From Amphiura filiformis (Eukaryota > Echinodermata > Ophiuroidea > Amphilepidida > Amphiuridae), in contig NC_092646.1 in assembly GCF_039555335.1 (NCBI RefSeq), forward strand, positions 33,610,880 through 33,674,879: 64,000 bases of DNA, given 5' to 3'. Positions 6,509 to 18,489 of this stretch are shown piece by piece. The notes under the pieces were generated by a model. It was not told the origin of the DNA. It saw only the letters and a list, made by a program, of their open reading frames with translations, and did no database searches. Positions within the stretch are counted from its first letter, which is position 1. Each line of letters starts with the position of its first letter. Both the position numbers and the translations under genes were made by a program.

Positions 6509-9500
6509 TTATTCAAGTTTTTCAACACAGTAACCGTGTGCATGCGTGTGAATTTTGTCCTCAAGTATGATTCGTTTGTCATCGTGCGGATCTAGGGCAA
6601 CTTTGTTGATGGTTTCAGTGTACACCTCGTGCTTGTAACTCCTAATCACATTCATCTTTCTCATTAGAGGTTTCTCATCGAAGAGACAACGCTCGTAGTC
6701 GTCAAAGGTAATTTTTCTTTCAACGACTGCTTTTTGACACCCTTACATCTCTTTTCCTCTTTTCCCTCATGCATTCTGTAAGAGTACAACTTTGTTCTAA
6801 GACCAACAAATCCGGTGATTTGCTTTCCTCCGGCTTCGTCTTTGAACATGCCGGGAACTTTTTTGTTCTTTCCGGTCGGAATTTTCGACGGATGATTGAC
6901 TGGGTAGTTGGATGTGTCAAAAAGCTTTTCCACATCATCTGAAATGTCAGTGTAAAAATCCTCAGTCTGAATTTCATAGGTCAGTGAGTCGGTATCAGTC
7001 ATACAAAGCTTTGCCCTTCCACCATACTTCCTCTTGATGTAATTGTAGTGGAAGTCATACATCTTTGTCTTTGAGATATCCAGAATACTCATTCCAAGAT
7101 ATATTGGTTTGTTGAAGTACAGTTTGATTTTTCTCATGTGAATCGCTACAAGGTTTTCATCAAAGATGGTGTATCGGTCGAAGTTGGGTCTTGAGGTTAA
7201 TTTCCAAATTTTGGCTAGGCTGGTTACAAGATGAACGTTCACTCTGTTTCGAATGTTTTCCATCGTTTTCCCAAAGACGCTGTTGTTCATCAATTTGAAA
7301 AAATCCTTCTCAAACTCCGATTTGGCTTTTGTTCGAAGTCTGGTATTCTTGTCGATGTATGATTTCATGAAGGCTTCCTCTCGGAATTTTATCCCTCTGT
7401 GAACCTTGGTCAGTTTGAGACCAAGCTCCAAGTACTGCTTCAGAGCCTCGTGGTGGACGACGTACTTTTCCTTGTCGTTCAGATTCGGAATTAGTTTTTC
7501 CACTTTGTTCACGAGGAGTCTTTCCGGAGCTAAGGGATAGTCGTTGTGGTGGTCGTGTAGCTCCTTAGGGTATTCCAGATCCACTTCAAGAATGCATGGA
7601 GTTTCACCCCAAGAGTCTAGCTGTTTCGGAGTCATCCACTTGAAATCACCGACCGGGAGCGGTTGACTCATGGCCCATCCGTAGAGGTTGTTTGCGTCAA
7701 GGTACTGAATGAACTTGGACTTCTGAGTGGAATCGAAATCGGATCCCATGTATTTGTTGTTGGCTTTGGAATGTCTAGTAGATATCATGGAAACCCCACC
7801 TCTAATTCCTTTTTCGATCATCATAGCCATGTCATAATCCGTGAGGAGTTCCAATTTTACACCCGTTGTTTTCAGCATGGCGTCGTAGGACAATCCAGGA
7901 GCCGTGTAATACCAACAAGGATCCAGTTCGTAGTTTTTCAGGCAGACTTTTCTAAAATTTTCGAACACGTCGGCTAAAAGGAGAACGTCCGACTTGAGAT
8001 ACAGATCGTGGTACTCCCTCATGGTTTTCATCTTGAAGGTATTCCAAACATTCTGCGCGTGCTGATAGTCCTCGTCGGAAATTTCCGATTCGTTGAGCTT
8101 GGAATAAAACGCTTCTTTGGAAGGGAGACTAGTTTCCTGAAGTTTCTCGAGAGAGTTGACGTGATCGTAAGGGTATACTCCTTTTCTCAGAAGAAGTTCT
8201 AACCTTTCATCTTCAAAAAATTTTGAAATTTCAGAAAATTTTGAAAGATTCGCTACGAGTTTATCCAAGCCAGCAGACAGAAACTTAAAGCTATCAAGAA
8301 ACCTGATTTTATATTTGATATCGACCGGTTTAATGCAGTTTTTGTGAGCTGCTCCTAAGAATTCTTTCTTAGGAAATGACACATCAGCTACAGTTGGATT
8401 TTTCTTGTCTTTAGGGGTTAGAGGGTCTTCGCAAATATAGCAGTGAGTGTCTTCCTGATCGATAGGATCTCTTTTTGGAACGAAGGAATTTACCACGATT
8501 TTTTTTGCTTTTGTGATGTACTTTTCCTCGTTGTTTGGAATACAGTCAATTTCACCCTCTGTCTTACCAAGATTTTTGATGAAAAGGTGGGAGTCATAAC
8601 CCGAAAGGTTGTGAAAAAATACCGGAATGAACTTTGGTACTCTGTAAGCAAGATTGCACTGATTGTGAGCGGCTCCTCTGAATTTTCCAGTAAAGTGACA
8701 GTGATCTTTAACGGTGTTACTTGGGGTTAGAGATTTCTTACAAATATGACAGTGTGTGGACTTCTCGTAGATCTTTTGTTCTTTGGGACTAATGATCATA
8801 TTTTTTGCATGTATGTATGGATTGTTTTCCAGTTTCCAAAACCTGTCGTACATTTTTTTAATGTTCTCCTCAAGTTTGTTCACGAAAATTTGGGATATGT
8901 CCTCATCCTCAGATTGTTTGGTGTATACAACCGGATCTTGAGAGTACACGGAATCATCGAAACACTTGATGTAGTAGCAAAAGCCCGAAGGTTCGTGCTT
9001 TTGGTATTTTGTTGTTTTTGAAGAACTTCTGGCTGACAGGTTTGAATCGGTTTCGTAAAGGATTCAAAGTCGGCGTAGATGACAAATGGGACACTCTGTG
9101 ACTTGAAAAGGTGTTTAAAATACTGAGTTGAAAAATCACCGTCTTTTGTTACTTTAGGCATTTCAATTTTCACAGTCTCATAAAGATGGCAGAGATCTTC
9201 ATGCACTGTTAGACGTTCTTTGGAAGTGAAGGGTGTGTAGCAGTTTTTGCAGTAGAAGTGTTCTACTTTCTTTTTAGTTTTTAGTCCATGCAGAAGTCTG
9301 CTCATGCTCTTAATCACACAATAGTGCTTGGTTTCATTGTTTGAAAACAAAAGAAGATCGACGTGATGCTCTCGACCAATGTGGGGCTCTTTCTTGGGGA
9401 GAGATAAGATGTTCATACCTTGCGTCTCTGCACGAACCCTTTGGAGTAAATCCCGCTACATTTACGGAAATTGTTGGATTGTTCCTTTCAAACTTGTCAA

Positions 9501-10455
9501 TTTCTAAAAGAGGGGTTGGAAATGTGATGTCATCCCAGTTGAGGAGATCCGCTTTTGCTTTAAGCTTTTTATCAATCCGATTTGGATTTTTGTCAACTGG
9601 ATTGAGGGCTCGAGTAATAGCCCACTTGAAACACTGATCATCGCTATTTTTAAGATTGATGATCGCTTGCTTTTCGGCTAAAAATTCTGGAAGTGGAATA
9701 TATGAAGCTCCTTGCATCGGTTGGTACTTGGCCATGTGAATCTCTAGGGATACGATCTCCTTGAATATCCAACCACTCCCACTGTTTTGGAATGTGGCGA
9801 TATTCTCTAGAATTTGACTCGTCGTGGTTTCGTAAAAATCATCGAGATCCGTACCTGCTAGAATCTCCTTCGTGGTAGAACGAAATGCGCTACTTATAGC
9901 ATCAGTTTCACCAGTTTGCAGGTTTGTTTTTTCAAACAGACACTTGAGAACCAAAAGAACTTTTTTCTGTCTGTTGTTTGAAAAAAGGCTGATGATGCTT
10001 TGCTTGACAGTTGCAAAGAAGGTGTTGGGGTCGTAACCATCGTGTCCACCAATCGTGTACTGTTCGACGAAGTTTTTAAGAGCTGAATCGATCTTTTTGG
10101 TCTTGAATGGATGACGAGGTTCTTTGGAAGGTTCCTGGATGTCGAGAATGTTAGAGAAAAGGATGAAATTTTCCTTGAGTTTCTCATTGAGAACATCTTT
10201 GCTCAGTTTTGAGTATCCTCGGAGACCGGCATTTTTTGCGAGCGTGTTTAATTCCTTTCTGGTGTACTCTCCTCTTTGCCGTCTTTCTTCATTTTTTGCT
10301 TCCTTAATCGCCTTGTAATCCGGAGGAGGCTTGCTGATTAATTTTCTCAGCTCTTCCTTTTTCAGTTTGGAGTATCCTCGATATCCGTTTTTTTTAGCGT
10401 ATTCGCGAAATTCTTTCAACGTTCGTAATATTTTAATTTTTAAACGTCGAGGCAT
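6509..10455 (-). pseudogene. protein-primed DNA polymerase B of the Polinton, three frameshifts
   Basis: This encodes the replicative family-B polymerase. I place the start at the ATG at 10455 (MPRRLKIK), just after AATAAAG; the upstream TTG at 10473 is only in-frame extension. The N-terminus has two tandem helix-extension-helix repeats (YRGYSKLKKEELRKLI and LRGYSKLSKDVLNEKL), then a block starting LKNSDDQCFKWAITRALNP and a C2H2-like finger (FYCKNCYTPF...HEDLCH). The exonuclease follows: YADFES (Exo I), FHNLSGYDSH (Exo II). The polymerase motifs are QYLDANNLYGWAM, KLMNNSVFGKT and CMTDTDSLTYE. An endonuclease-VII-like zinc insertion (CHIC...DHCH...GAAHNQC) lies between Exo I and Exo II, and a degenerate second copy follows. 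Shifts lie near 9400-9420, 9000 and 6725-6735. All catalytic motifs survive, so decay is recent or partly artefactual. Confidence 0.85.
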
Positions 10456-10532
10456 CTTATCTTTATTATACAAATTATATTTTCTTAAGCAAAAAAAAAA
10501 AAAAAAAAAAAAAAAAATCTACGTTCTAGACA

Positions 10533-10828
10533 TTAGCACAAAGATTTCTTTTTGTAGTAGTATTTTTTAGAAGCTGTTTTGTACGATTGTTGGAATTTCA
10601 AATATCGCTCTCTTGAATATTCATTTGGGTTAATCATTCCAAGCTCAATACACAAATTAGCATCGTATTGATTTCGAAGTGTTCGATTGCTGTAAAATCT
10701 GTCTGAGTTTTTCTTGTAACTAAGTTGAATCCACTGATCCTTGTAAAATACAAACAAATGCTTGTTTTCAACTTTTGACTCGAGAGTAATATCTTTTTCG
10801 ATATTATGATATTTTTAAACGCTTCCAT
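10533..10828 (-). pseudogene. small terminal Polinton gene, one frameshift
   Basis: The minus-strand ATG at 10828 is preceded by an AATAAAA motif (10830-10836). Its frame gives MEAFKNIIISKKIL and then shifts; the second frame, to 10533, gives FVFYKDQWIQLSYKKNSDRF and a Tyr/Lys-rich basic end (YKTASKKYYYKKK). The shift lies between about 10757 and 10810. A 27-base A-run (T-run on the coding strand) follows the stop at 10491-10517 and could end the transcript. I do not recognise the protein. Its position between the polymerase and the element end is typical of small accessory genes of Polintons. About 95 residues, strongly basic, perhaps nucleic-acid binding. Confidence 0.45.
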
Positions 10829-10908
10829 TTTTATTATAAATTTTTTATTATATCAAAATTTCTTAAATTATTTTTTTAAATTAGAAAAAAAATCTAAAAA
10901 TAGTGTGT

Positions 10909-10957
10909 GCCCTCTCCCAGCTGGTATTAACTAGTAAAAAATAACAGCGCCATCACT
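10909..10957. mobile_element. candidate right terminus of the Polinton
   Basis: After the last viral gene the sequence changes near 10910. Reading inward from 10957 on the minus strand gives AGTGATGGCGCTG, and Polinton terminal inverted repeats usually start with AG. The following GTTTAG could be half of a 6-bp target duplication. The left end is outside the window, so this cannot be confirmed. Confidence 0.3.
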
Positions 10958-10971
10958 GTTTAGCATTTCCG

Positions 10972-11072
10972 CATTCCGATCCGACACAAACATTCCAAAC
11001 AGTATCGAAAAAAATTAAAAAAATTTTCAAAAAAATTGTGTCGGATCGGAATGTGTGTGTCGGATCGGAATG
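10972..11072. repeat. inverted repeat with duplicated right arm (GATCCGACAC)
   Basis: The left arm CATTCCGATCCGACACAA (10972-10989) pairs with TTGTGTCGGATCGGAATG (11036-11053). A second right-arm copy follows at 11055-11072. The 46-base centre is A/T-rich. It may be subterminal Polinton sequence or an unrelated fold-back. Confidence 0.6.
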
Positions 11073-12261
11073 TGTGATACCTTTAGGTATGTCGCCCAAT
11101 TTGTATCAAAAAATTTGGCAACTGGAAAAAATCAACAACAAAACATTACCTGCAAAACTATCCTAATGTACGTAAATAGGGTTGATCAGGCAACATGCTA
11201 ACAAAGGAATGTGTGTTATTAAGTTTCAACTCCACAATGCCTCGGGCTAGGTTTCCGCCTGGTTAGACATATCAAATTAATTCTTCCCGCTTAGCATGAA
11301 ACCACTTCGTCTTACTTCCTGCAACTCAACAGTGTACATAAGTGTGCTAGTCAAGGATTTGCGAGTTGCGTTCAGGCTAGGTTTCCGGTTAGACAAATTG
11401 ATTGTTCCCCTACTTGGGTCAGCTCAAGGTCATAATAGTTGAAGACAGGATATGAGATACAGGGGGATTTTTTTGTGTGTAGAATATCAATTTTTTTTTT
11501 TGATTTGAGATGCAGGGGGAGGTTTTTTTGTGTAATTTGGATTGGGGTGGGTTGAAATGCAAGGAATTTTTTTTTTGTGTAATCCTGTGTTGTTGTTTTT
11601 TTTTCCTGTGTTGTTGTTTTTTTTTGTGTAATCCTGTGTAAATTATTGTTCTGTGTAATCCTGTGTTGTGTGTATCCTGTGTTGTTGTTTTTGTGGAATT
11701 TTTCCCTGTATTTTGCCCTGAAAAAATGACACTAAGGTTAGGGGAGTTCTGTGATTTTACTGTGATTTGAAGAGTGGAGGTTTACACAGCAGTTACACAG
11801 CATTTCTGTGTATTTGATGGTTGGGGGCGATTTACACGGAAAATGACAGAATTGTGCCCGGATCCCCCTTCCCCCCCTACTAATGAAACACAATATGAAA
11901 CATCTAAACCACAGCACTTATCAATTACGGTACTTCATTAACAAAAACATAAAAAACATCAAACTTTTTTATTTGAAATCTCAGGACATTAATTTGGATA
12001 AGATTAAAAAGCACATTCTAGGCTTTAAAATGAATGCTAATTTGATTGCATTGAAACAGACTAAAGTTTTTTACTTTTAATAAGCCATTTAAAAAAAATA
12101 TGAAACAACACCACCCTATTTGGTATCCCAAGTCACAACACATGGCCAAATATAAGTCATCAAATATAAATATAATAAGACAATTTATGCTACTTTTGAT
12201 CAGTTTCAAATATTTACAATGGAATTTTTTAAGTAGGGTGCCGGGTGTCACTTCAGAGCTA
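11073..12261. other. non-coding, includes T/G-rich low-complexity tract
   Basis: No gene found. 11455-11720 is a degenerate T/G-rich tract built from T-runs and variants of TGTGTAATCCTGTGTTGTTG. 'GGCTAGGTTTCCG' occurs twice (about 11247 and 11372). The rest shows no coding bias. Confidence 0.6.
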
Positions 12262-12531
12262 CAACCATGGCCAAAATGTGTTGGGACACTTATGGAAAAC
12301 GTACACTATAGTATGACCTTATTTCCGTTATTATTAACGTGATAAAGTGGAGGTTTCTTTGGTGTCAAGCCTAAACACTTTCCTAACACCCCAACCCTCC
12401 CCTTCCCCACCAATCAATGTTGGGTGCCACAAGGCTCGTGTGACCAAAAAGTCGAATTCAACATTGATCGGGGAGTGGGGGCTTATTTACATTACCCTAT
12501 CAAACCGTCCCAACACTTATGGCCAGCATTG
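12262..12531. mobile_element. Tc1/mariner-like miniature element, copy 1
   Basis: A 270-bp element with imperfect 26-base terminal inverted repeats (CAACCATGGCCAAAATGTG and the complement of CAACACTTATGGCCAGCATTG). A TA precedes it and TC follows, so the TA duplication is intact on one side only. It is nearly identical to 14182-14455 in the same orientation. Confidence 0.75.
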
Positions 12532-13104
12532 TCTCTAATGTTCAAAAAATCAAATTTTAAAATGTGTGTTTTGGCCCATATCTCCTCAACCATAGCTTGA
12601 TTTTCATCAAATTTTACATGAAAACGGAGAAACTATTTATCTTTTCACTTATATAAAAATTATTGCATTTTCCTCATGTGATTTAGGGATACGGTCACGT
12701 TTTATACGCAATATCATGTATTTTACAGTGCGTTCTGAACATTATTAGCCTGTGCCAACTACGTATTTTGCGTAAAATGACGTTTTATTTTGAAAGAGTA
12801 GTGATTTAATCACCAGAAATACATGATATTTGTTGACAGGAATTGATTGAAGTCTTTTAAAAGAGTGATTTTGGGAAAAAAATACTTAAAATTAAAAAAA
12901 AAGCTAATTTTAGAAGAAAAAAACAAAACTTTAATCATTTTCATCGTTTGCATCAAAACGTATGTGGTATTTGCAACGAGTATATCGTGTAAATATAATC
13001 ATAGTCGGCAGGAGTAGGCTTAAATTACATTTTATGACTGAAATTTATTAAAGCGCTTTCAAAGAAACTTATAGTAAGTATAGAAAGTAAAATATAGGTA
13101 GACA

Positions 13105-13790
13105 TAAGAAAAAAGAAGGACGGACATTGGCAAAAATTAATAGAACGACGAATATAATATGATGAAGGATATTGTAAAATAATAACAAAAATGAAAAGAA
13201 AAAGAAATCTAATATTCAGGGGCTCGAACCCGTGTCCACTGCGCCTGTGCTCAGATTTAGTATCATTTTTGTCCGGGCTAATGAACTAACGGGCTTAAAC
13301 TACGGTATAATGTCTTTCAAGAGTAAAGAATTTATATAATATTACTTTCTTTTTTCTTTTACAAACGTGTATATCGTTCGTTTTTCTCCCAAATCACTTT
13401 ACACCGGCCCAAACTGACATAAATGCGGCATAAATGTCAGCCAACACCTGCTATATGATAAATATTCAGTTAATGAAACAAATGCCGTAAAAGTGTGATT
13501 TGTTTGACTGTTTATCGTCCGTAGAGCGTATATTTATATACATGCATCTTGAATAGCATTATATTACAGTTTAAGCTTGTTACAAACGTGTTATAGTCAG
13601 CTCTGTGGTAATGGATACGGCATCTGCCACAGGCACAGTGGACACGGGTTCGAGCCCTGAATTTATTTATATATCTTTTTCTTTTCTTTTTGTTATTATT
13701 TTACAATATCCTTCATCATATCATATTGCTGCTCTATTAATTTTTGCCAATGTCCGTCTTCTTTTTTTTCTGTATTTTGTTGCTTCATTT
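13105..13790. repeat. head-to-head pair of tRNA-like SINE copies
   Basis: The stretch 13105-13252 is the inverted counterpart of 13628-13790. Both contain a B-box-like GGGTTCGAGCCC preceded by CAGTGGACAC. The tRNA-like heads face inward (13220-13300 minus, 13596-13657 plus). A third B-box-like GGGTTCGATTCC lies at about 13828. No folded functional tRNA gene is claimed. Confidence 0.5.
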
Positions 13791-14181
13791 GTGGTAGACT
13801 GCGGTAAATTGGGAAAACAAGTGTGCATGGGTTCGATTCCTTTATTTGTTTTTTTGATCACGAGATGTTGTGATAACTTTTATTTTCTTCTATAGCTGTA
13901 ATGTAACATTTTAATTGGTGGAAACAATAATTTTCCATTTTAAAACCCAAGTTTTTGACAGTTAAAGTGACGAATAGTGAACTTAGACAGGGCCAAAATA
14001 TCGTTTTAAGACATTTTAAGTGACCAGTCCCTAAATTTCAAATGTAGCCATCCAAAATTTTTTTGGTAAAGCCACATGATAAGATCTCTAACTGCTCCAA
14101 ATTTGGTGTCAATATCATATTTACTTTTTGAGTTATAAGCAAAAAACTGAAATTAGATGATTTTTTTCAACTTTTCAAATA

Positions 14182-14455
14182 CAACCATGGCCAAAATGTG
14201 TTGGGACACTTATGGAAAACGTACACTATAGTATGACCTTATTTCCGTTATTATTAACGTGATAAAGTGGAGGTTTCTTTGGTGTCAAGCCTAAACACTT
14301 TCCTAACACCCCAACCATCCCACTTCTCCAACCAATCAATGTTGGGTGCCACAAGGCTCGTATGACCAAAAAAGTCGAATTCAACATTGATCGGGGAGTG
14401 TGGGGCTTATTTACATTACCCTATCAAACCGTCCCAACACTTATGGCCAGCATTG
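14182..14455. mobile_element. Tc1/mariner-like miniature element, copy 2, with TA duplication
   Basis: A 274-bp copy of the 12262-12531 element. It is flanked by TA on both sides (14180-14181 and 14456-14457), the standard Tc1/mariner target duplication. No coding capacity. Confidence 0.8.
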
Positions 14456-14733
14456 TAGCATTATAAGCAGATGTTGGATATAGAATCACAACTAAGCAAT
14501 TCCTCGATGAGGCAAGTTGATCAACATGAGTCTTATGAGAAACCCAATTTATTTGTGGAAATAGTAGAAAATAATGGGTTCATTCAGCATGTTGCATTAC
14601 CAATTTGTGGTTTAAATCATCTAAATGTTTGGTTTATATAGTGAGCGACAAATCTGAAATATTCAATCTATAGTTTGATTCAAATGTTTTAATCGAATGT
14701 TGGATTTGTCCCTATTCGTAATCACATATAGTC

Positions 14734-15037
14734 AGGGCTGCCACTAGAGGGGTGGTGTGGGGTGAGACACCCCCTTCGTAATTTTGCTGGCAAAAAGTGA
14801 CTGTTTTCGGACGTTTGTTGGCAAATTACAAAGAGTCATATAAAAATGAAAATGAAATGTGCGGTTGTTGCTGACATTGGATGTTGTTGTTGTGCAATAT
14901 TGTGAATGTGCTAGTACTAGTTACTAAATTAAAAAAAAATATGAGGAAAAATCGACATTTTTAATTGGCAAAAAATATTTCCATCGGCAAAATATGCTGT
15001 ACACCCACCCAATCAGACTTGTCTAGCGACGGCCCTG
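14734..15037. mobile_element. degraded hAT-like miniature element
   Basis: It begins CAGGGCTGCCACTAG and ends with the complement of CAGGGCCGTCGCTAG, a common hAT terminal type. The flanks CATATAGT and CATAAATT match at 5 or 6 of 8 positions, so an old 8-bp duplication is plausible. Confidence 0.55.
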
Positions 15038-16411
15038 CATAAATTGATTTTTAATCCAAGGAATTTAGGGAGTGAATAACCACCCTACCATATTATTAAC
15101 TTTATCAAATCACATCTTGGGTACATGATGTACTCATACGCTGGCCACTTTGAAGTTTTCTAAGAAATAAAAGCAAATATATCCACATTGTGTTTGTTTC
15201 ATTTTATTACTGATGGTATATTTTTCAATCAAGTTGATATAATTTCATCAAAACTGACATTCCAGTTCATCATTGTAATACATGTAGATATTGATTAATA
15301 AAAAAAGTAACCATCATTATTACATTGTCATCCCAGCACCAAATAGACATAAAAAAAATATATAGTTATTTCAGTATAAAAAGTTTGGTATAAAACAGGC
15401 AATGTTGGCATCAAAGGTTTTTCAATACCGTTACACTTGATAGTTAGCATATGTGCTTATTATCAAGCGCTTTTGAAAACATGAAGTTGTACCAAAGTTT
15501 GGCGCTTTACCAACTTGAGCTGGGGTTGAGACACACATTTGCAGGTTTACTTGTTGGTATAATTATAACTATGTGTATCAATGATTTGCTCTAAACCCTT
15601 TACACTTTTGTGAATGGGGCTCTTCATGTTTGCATGTTTTAAAAGCACTCGATGTAAGCGCATATGCGAACTATCGACTTTTTACGGTATGGGGGCTTCT
15701 AATGTGTAAATTCTTCAATATTTGTTTTATCATGGCCCAAAATCCTTGTTACTAAGGTTAATTTCTCAAATTGCTTTGCATCAGATTAAATTGCACCACA
15801 ACTTTTAAAGTGGGATGCAAAAGTGCACTCCAAGGTAAAAAATAAATTAATTTGAAAACTTCTACCTGCCTAACTAATTCAACAAATATGATTTATGAGT
15901 TGTCAAAATATCAAGTACTGTATACTTTTCTGAGTAGTATGACCCATGGTCATTTTCTGTTGCATATGGGACTCGATCTGCAGTCAGTCCAAAGTCTTCA
16001 ATTGCAAAGATAGTGTTGAGTAAGGCTTAACAAAATATAAAAAGCATGCATTTATTTTGGGAGCTATTTTGCTGATTTTTTTTAGATATCTCCCCCAAAA
16101 TGTAATGCAAACAAAGCCAAAATTGACACAAAGCCCAAGTTTATACAAAGCTCAAGTTAAAGTCGTAGTCTTTTATGCAAGTACAATGATCTCAATACGA
16201 TATATATTATTAGGAATTAATATATAGTTTTCTATAATTGTTCATGTTTAACCCGATTTGATAAACGTACTTGGCATTTGAAGAATATTTTACCATAATC
16301 TTGACATAAATAAAATAATTTTTCTTGGAAATCAACAGGAAACCTACCAATCTGTTAATCAGCATTTGCAAAAAAAACCCAATAATATATACCCAATGTC
16401 TCTAAACAATT
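15038..16411. other. no feature seen
   Basis: About 1.4 kb of A/T-rich DNA with no coding frame, splice-consistent exon or clear repeat structure. Confidence 0.6.
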
Positions 16412-16517
16412 AGGGATTCAATCATGTTTCACCGTTGTTCATCACCGATTAACAACTCGCGTCCGGCACATCGTTGTTAATTGGTGATGAACAACGGTGA
16501 AACATGATTGAATCCCT
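16412..16517. mobile_element. near-perfect fold-back element
   Basis: Two 45-base arms (starting AGGGATTCAATCATG, ending AATCCCT) surround a 16-base GC-rich loop (TCGCGTCCGGCAC...). Only one or two mismatches separate the arms. Related 'AACAACTNGTGTCCGGCA' sequence recurs near 18190. Confidence 0.8.
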
Positions 16518-16861
16518 TTCAACAACAAAACAAGCTAAAGATGTCTAATTCACATTATTCTAGCATTCGGAATGTCCATTTGTCATTGCCACTTCTCAAC
16601 CTTACAAGAAGATCGCGGTATTTCTGTTTACATCGGTAATAAAACTAAAGAATAAAGCGGTAATATTTAGCTGCTACCGTCAACATAAGAGAGTACATGT
16701 TTACGCATACGTTCCAGGCATGACGAATTTTACGCGCTCATGCATAACGTGTACGCGTAACCTTGCATTCGCGTATACGCTACTGAACTGTGGAATCATC
16801 ACGGATTAACAACGGTTCGTTCCTGTACAAAGGTATAGGAAGAGTTGTTGAATAACCAATT

Positions 16862-17612
16862 AACCATGTGTTAAGTTAATTGAACACATGTTATGCATTC
16901 AGTTAACTTAAAGGAGTATTTCGTTATCCTATCATCCTCTTTTTACGACATTTTCCAGCAGATATCCACAAAAAAACCTTATTCCTAAAATTTCAGTTGA
17001 TTCCAATTTTGTGTTTGTGAGTTATGCATATTATGATATGATATGTGACCCCTCGGCACAACTGAGCCCGGATGTCGCCAGTGCCACTATTGAGATATGA
17101 TCCATCGAACTTAACAATAAACAATAGGAAACAAAGGATTTATTGACTGTTTTATTGATTTTTCACTACTTAAATATCAAGTACTATAGACATGATATAC
17201 ATCATTTTAAAGCTAATTTCAAGCAGAATATTTTGGTTGAATATCTCAAAAATGATGATTGGCGACTTTAAGGCTCAGTTGTGCCGAGGGGTCACATATG
17301 TGTATTACACTTCTTCATAGACCACTGTGTTGCAATTTTGTTCTGGTGTGCCAGAACGAAATACAAATTTGCAAAACAATTTTTTTGTACATAAACATTA
17401 TTTAGTCAGAGGTTTCCAGTGGTATAAAAATCTCAACTTTTTTGTGAAAAGTAGGGGATGATGCTGTTGATCACGAAATGCCCCTTAAATAATTACAAGG
17501 TTTTTGTTTAAATACGACAAAATATGTATTGCATTTAAAACAGTTTAAATGGTATGGTTCTTTACAATATGTTATGAAAGAAAAACATTTTTATATCTTT
17601 GGACATGTTCTC
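16862..17612. repeat. direct repeat copy A (interrupted by a 251-bp insert)
   Basis: This sequence is repeated at 17662-18091 (copy B), starting TTAAGTTAATTGAACACATG in copy A. Copy A carries the 17045-17295 element, and copy B keeps the uninterrupted target. A degraded inverted relative (GGGGCATTTTTTGATCCACAGC) lies near 60582. Confidence 0.8.
17045..17295. mobile_element. miniature DNA transposon with perfect 24-bp terminal repeats
   Basis: 251 bp with identical inverted ends (GTGACCCCTCGGCACAACTG...), flanked by ATAT on both sides. Copy B of the surrounding repeat (17662-18091) shows the site without the insert, which confirms the boundaries. Confidence 0.85.
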
Positions 17613-17661
17613 CAGCAACAACAATAACAATATGTATATACACACTGTCTCTAAACAATAA

Positions 17662-18091
17662 TCATGTGGTAAGTTAATTGAACACATGTTATGCATTTAG
17701 TTAACTTAAAGGAGTATTTTGTGATCCTATCATCCACTTTTTATGATATTTTTCAGCAAAAAAGCTTAATCCAAAAATTTGTGTTGATTCCGATTTTGCG
17801 TTTGTGATTTATACATGATAAATGTATTACACTTCTCCATAGACCACTTTTGTAATTTCGTTCTGGTGTACATAAACATAATGTAGCCAGAGGTTTCCAA
17901 TGGTATAAAAATCTCAACTTTTTTGTGAAGTGTGGGGATGATGCTGTGGATCACGAAATGCCCCTTTAAATACAAGGTTTTTTTAAATACGACAAAATAC
18001 GTATTGCATTTAAAACAGTTTTACTGAAATTGGTATGGTTCTTTACAAAATGTTATGAAAGAAAAACATTTTTATATCTTTGGACATGTTC
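17662..18091. repeat. direct repeat copy B (empty site)
   Basis: The second copy of the 16862-17612 unit, about 90 percent similar by eye, lacking the 251-bp element. Confidence 0.8.
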
Positions 18092-18489
18092 TACAACAAT
18101 GTACAACAAATTTCTATTTTCATTTATATTCAATTTTTTTTTTCCATTTTAGTTTAACAAAAGTTAAAACAGGATTCAGCGACCGAAATAACAACTGGTG
18201 TCCGGCATGGTAGAGCTTATTTTAAAATTTGACCCAGGAAATTGACCAAAATTGAATAGATTGTGATATATATATATTCAAATTTAAAATTCTTTAACCT
18301 GCTGAGGTTTAACCATATGAAAATACTTTTCTTTCATGATATAAAACATGACCATGACCATGTTTTCAAATAAACAATAAAAATAGGGACGGCGGTTCCC
18401 GATAGGCCGTCCGAAGATATGGGTAGTGAACATCACACATAATATTCATTTTTGTGCACTTTTGTGAAACACTTTTTTTTTTCACTTTC

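Noticed and set aside
1-10957. Integrated giant virus or adenovirus
   Set aside because: Retroviral-type integrase plus protein-primed polymerase, packaging ATPase and double jelly-roll capsid in about 10-plus kb is the Polinton/Maverick set; no larger-virus genes are seen.
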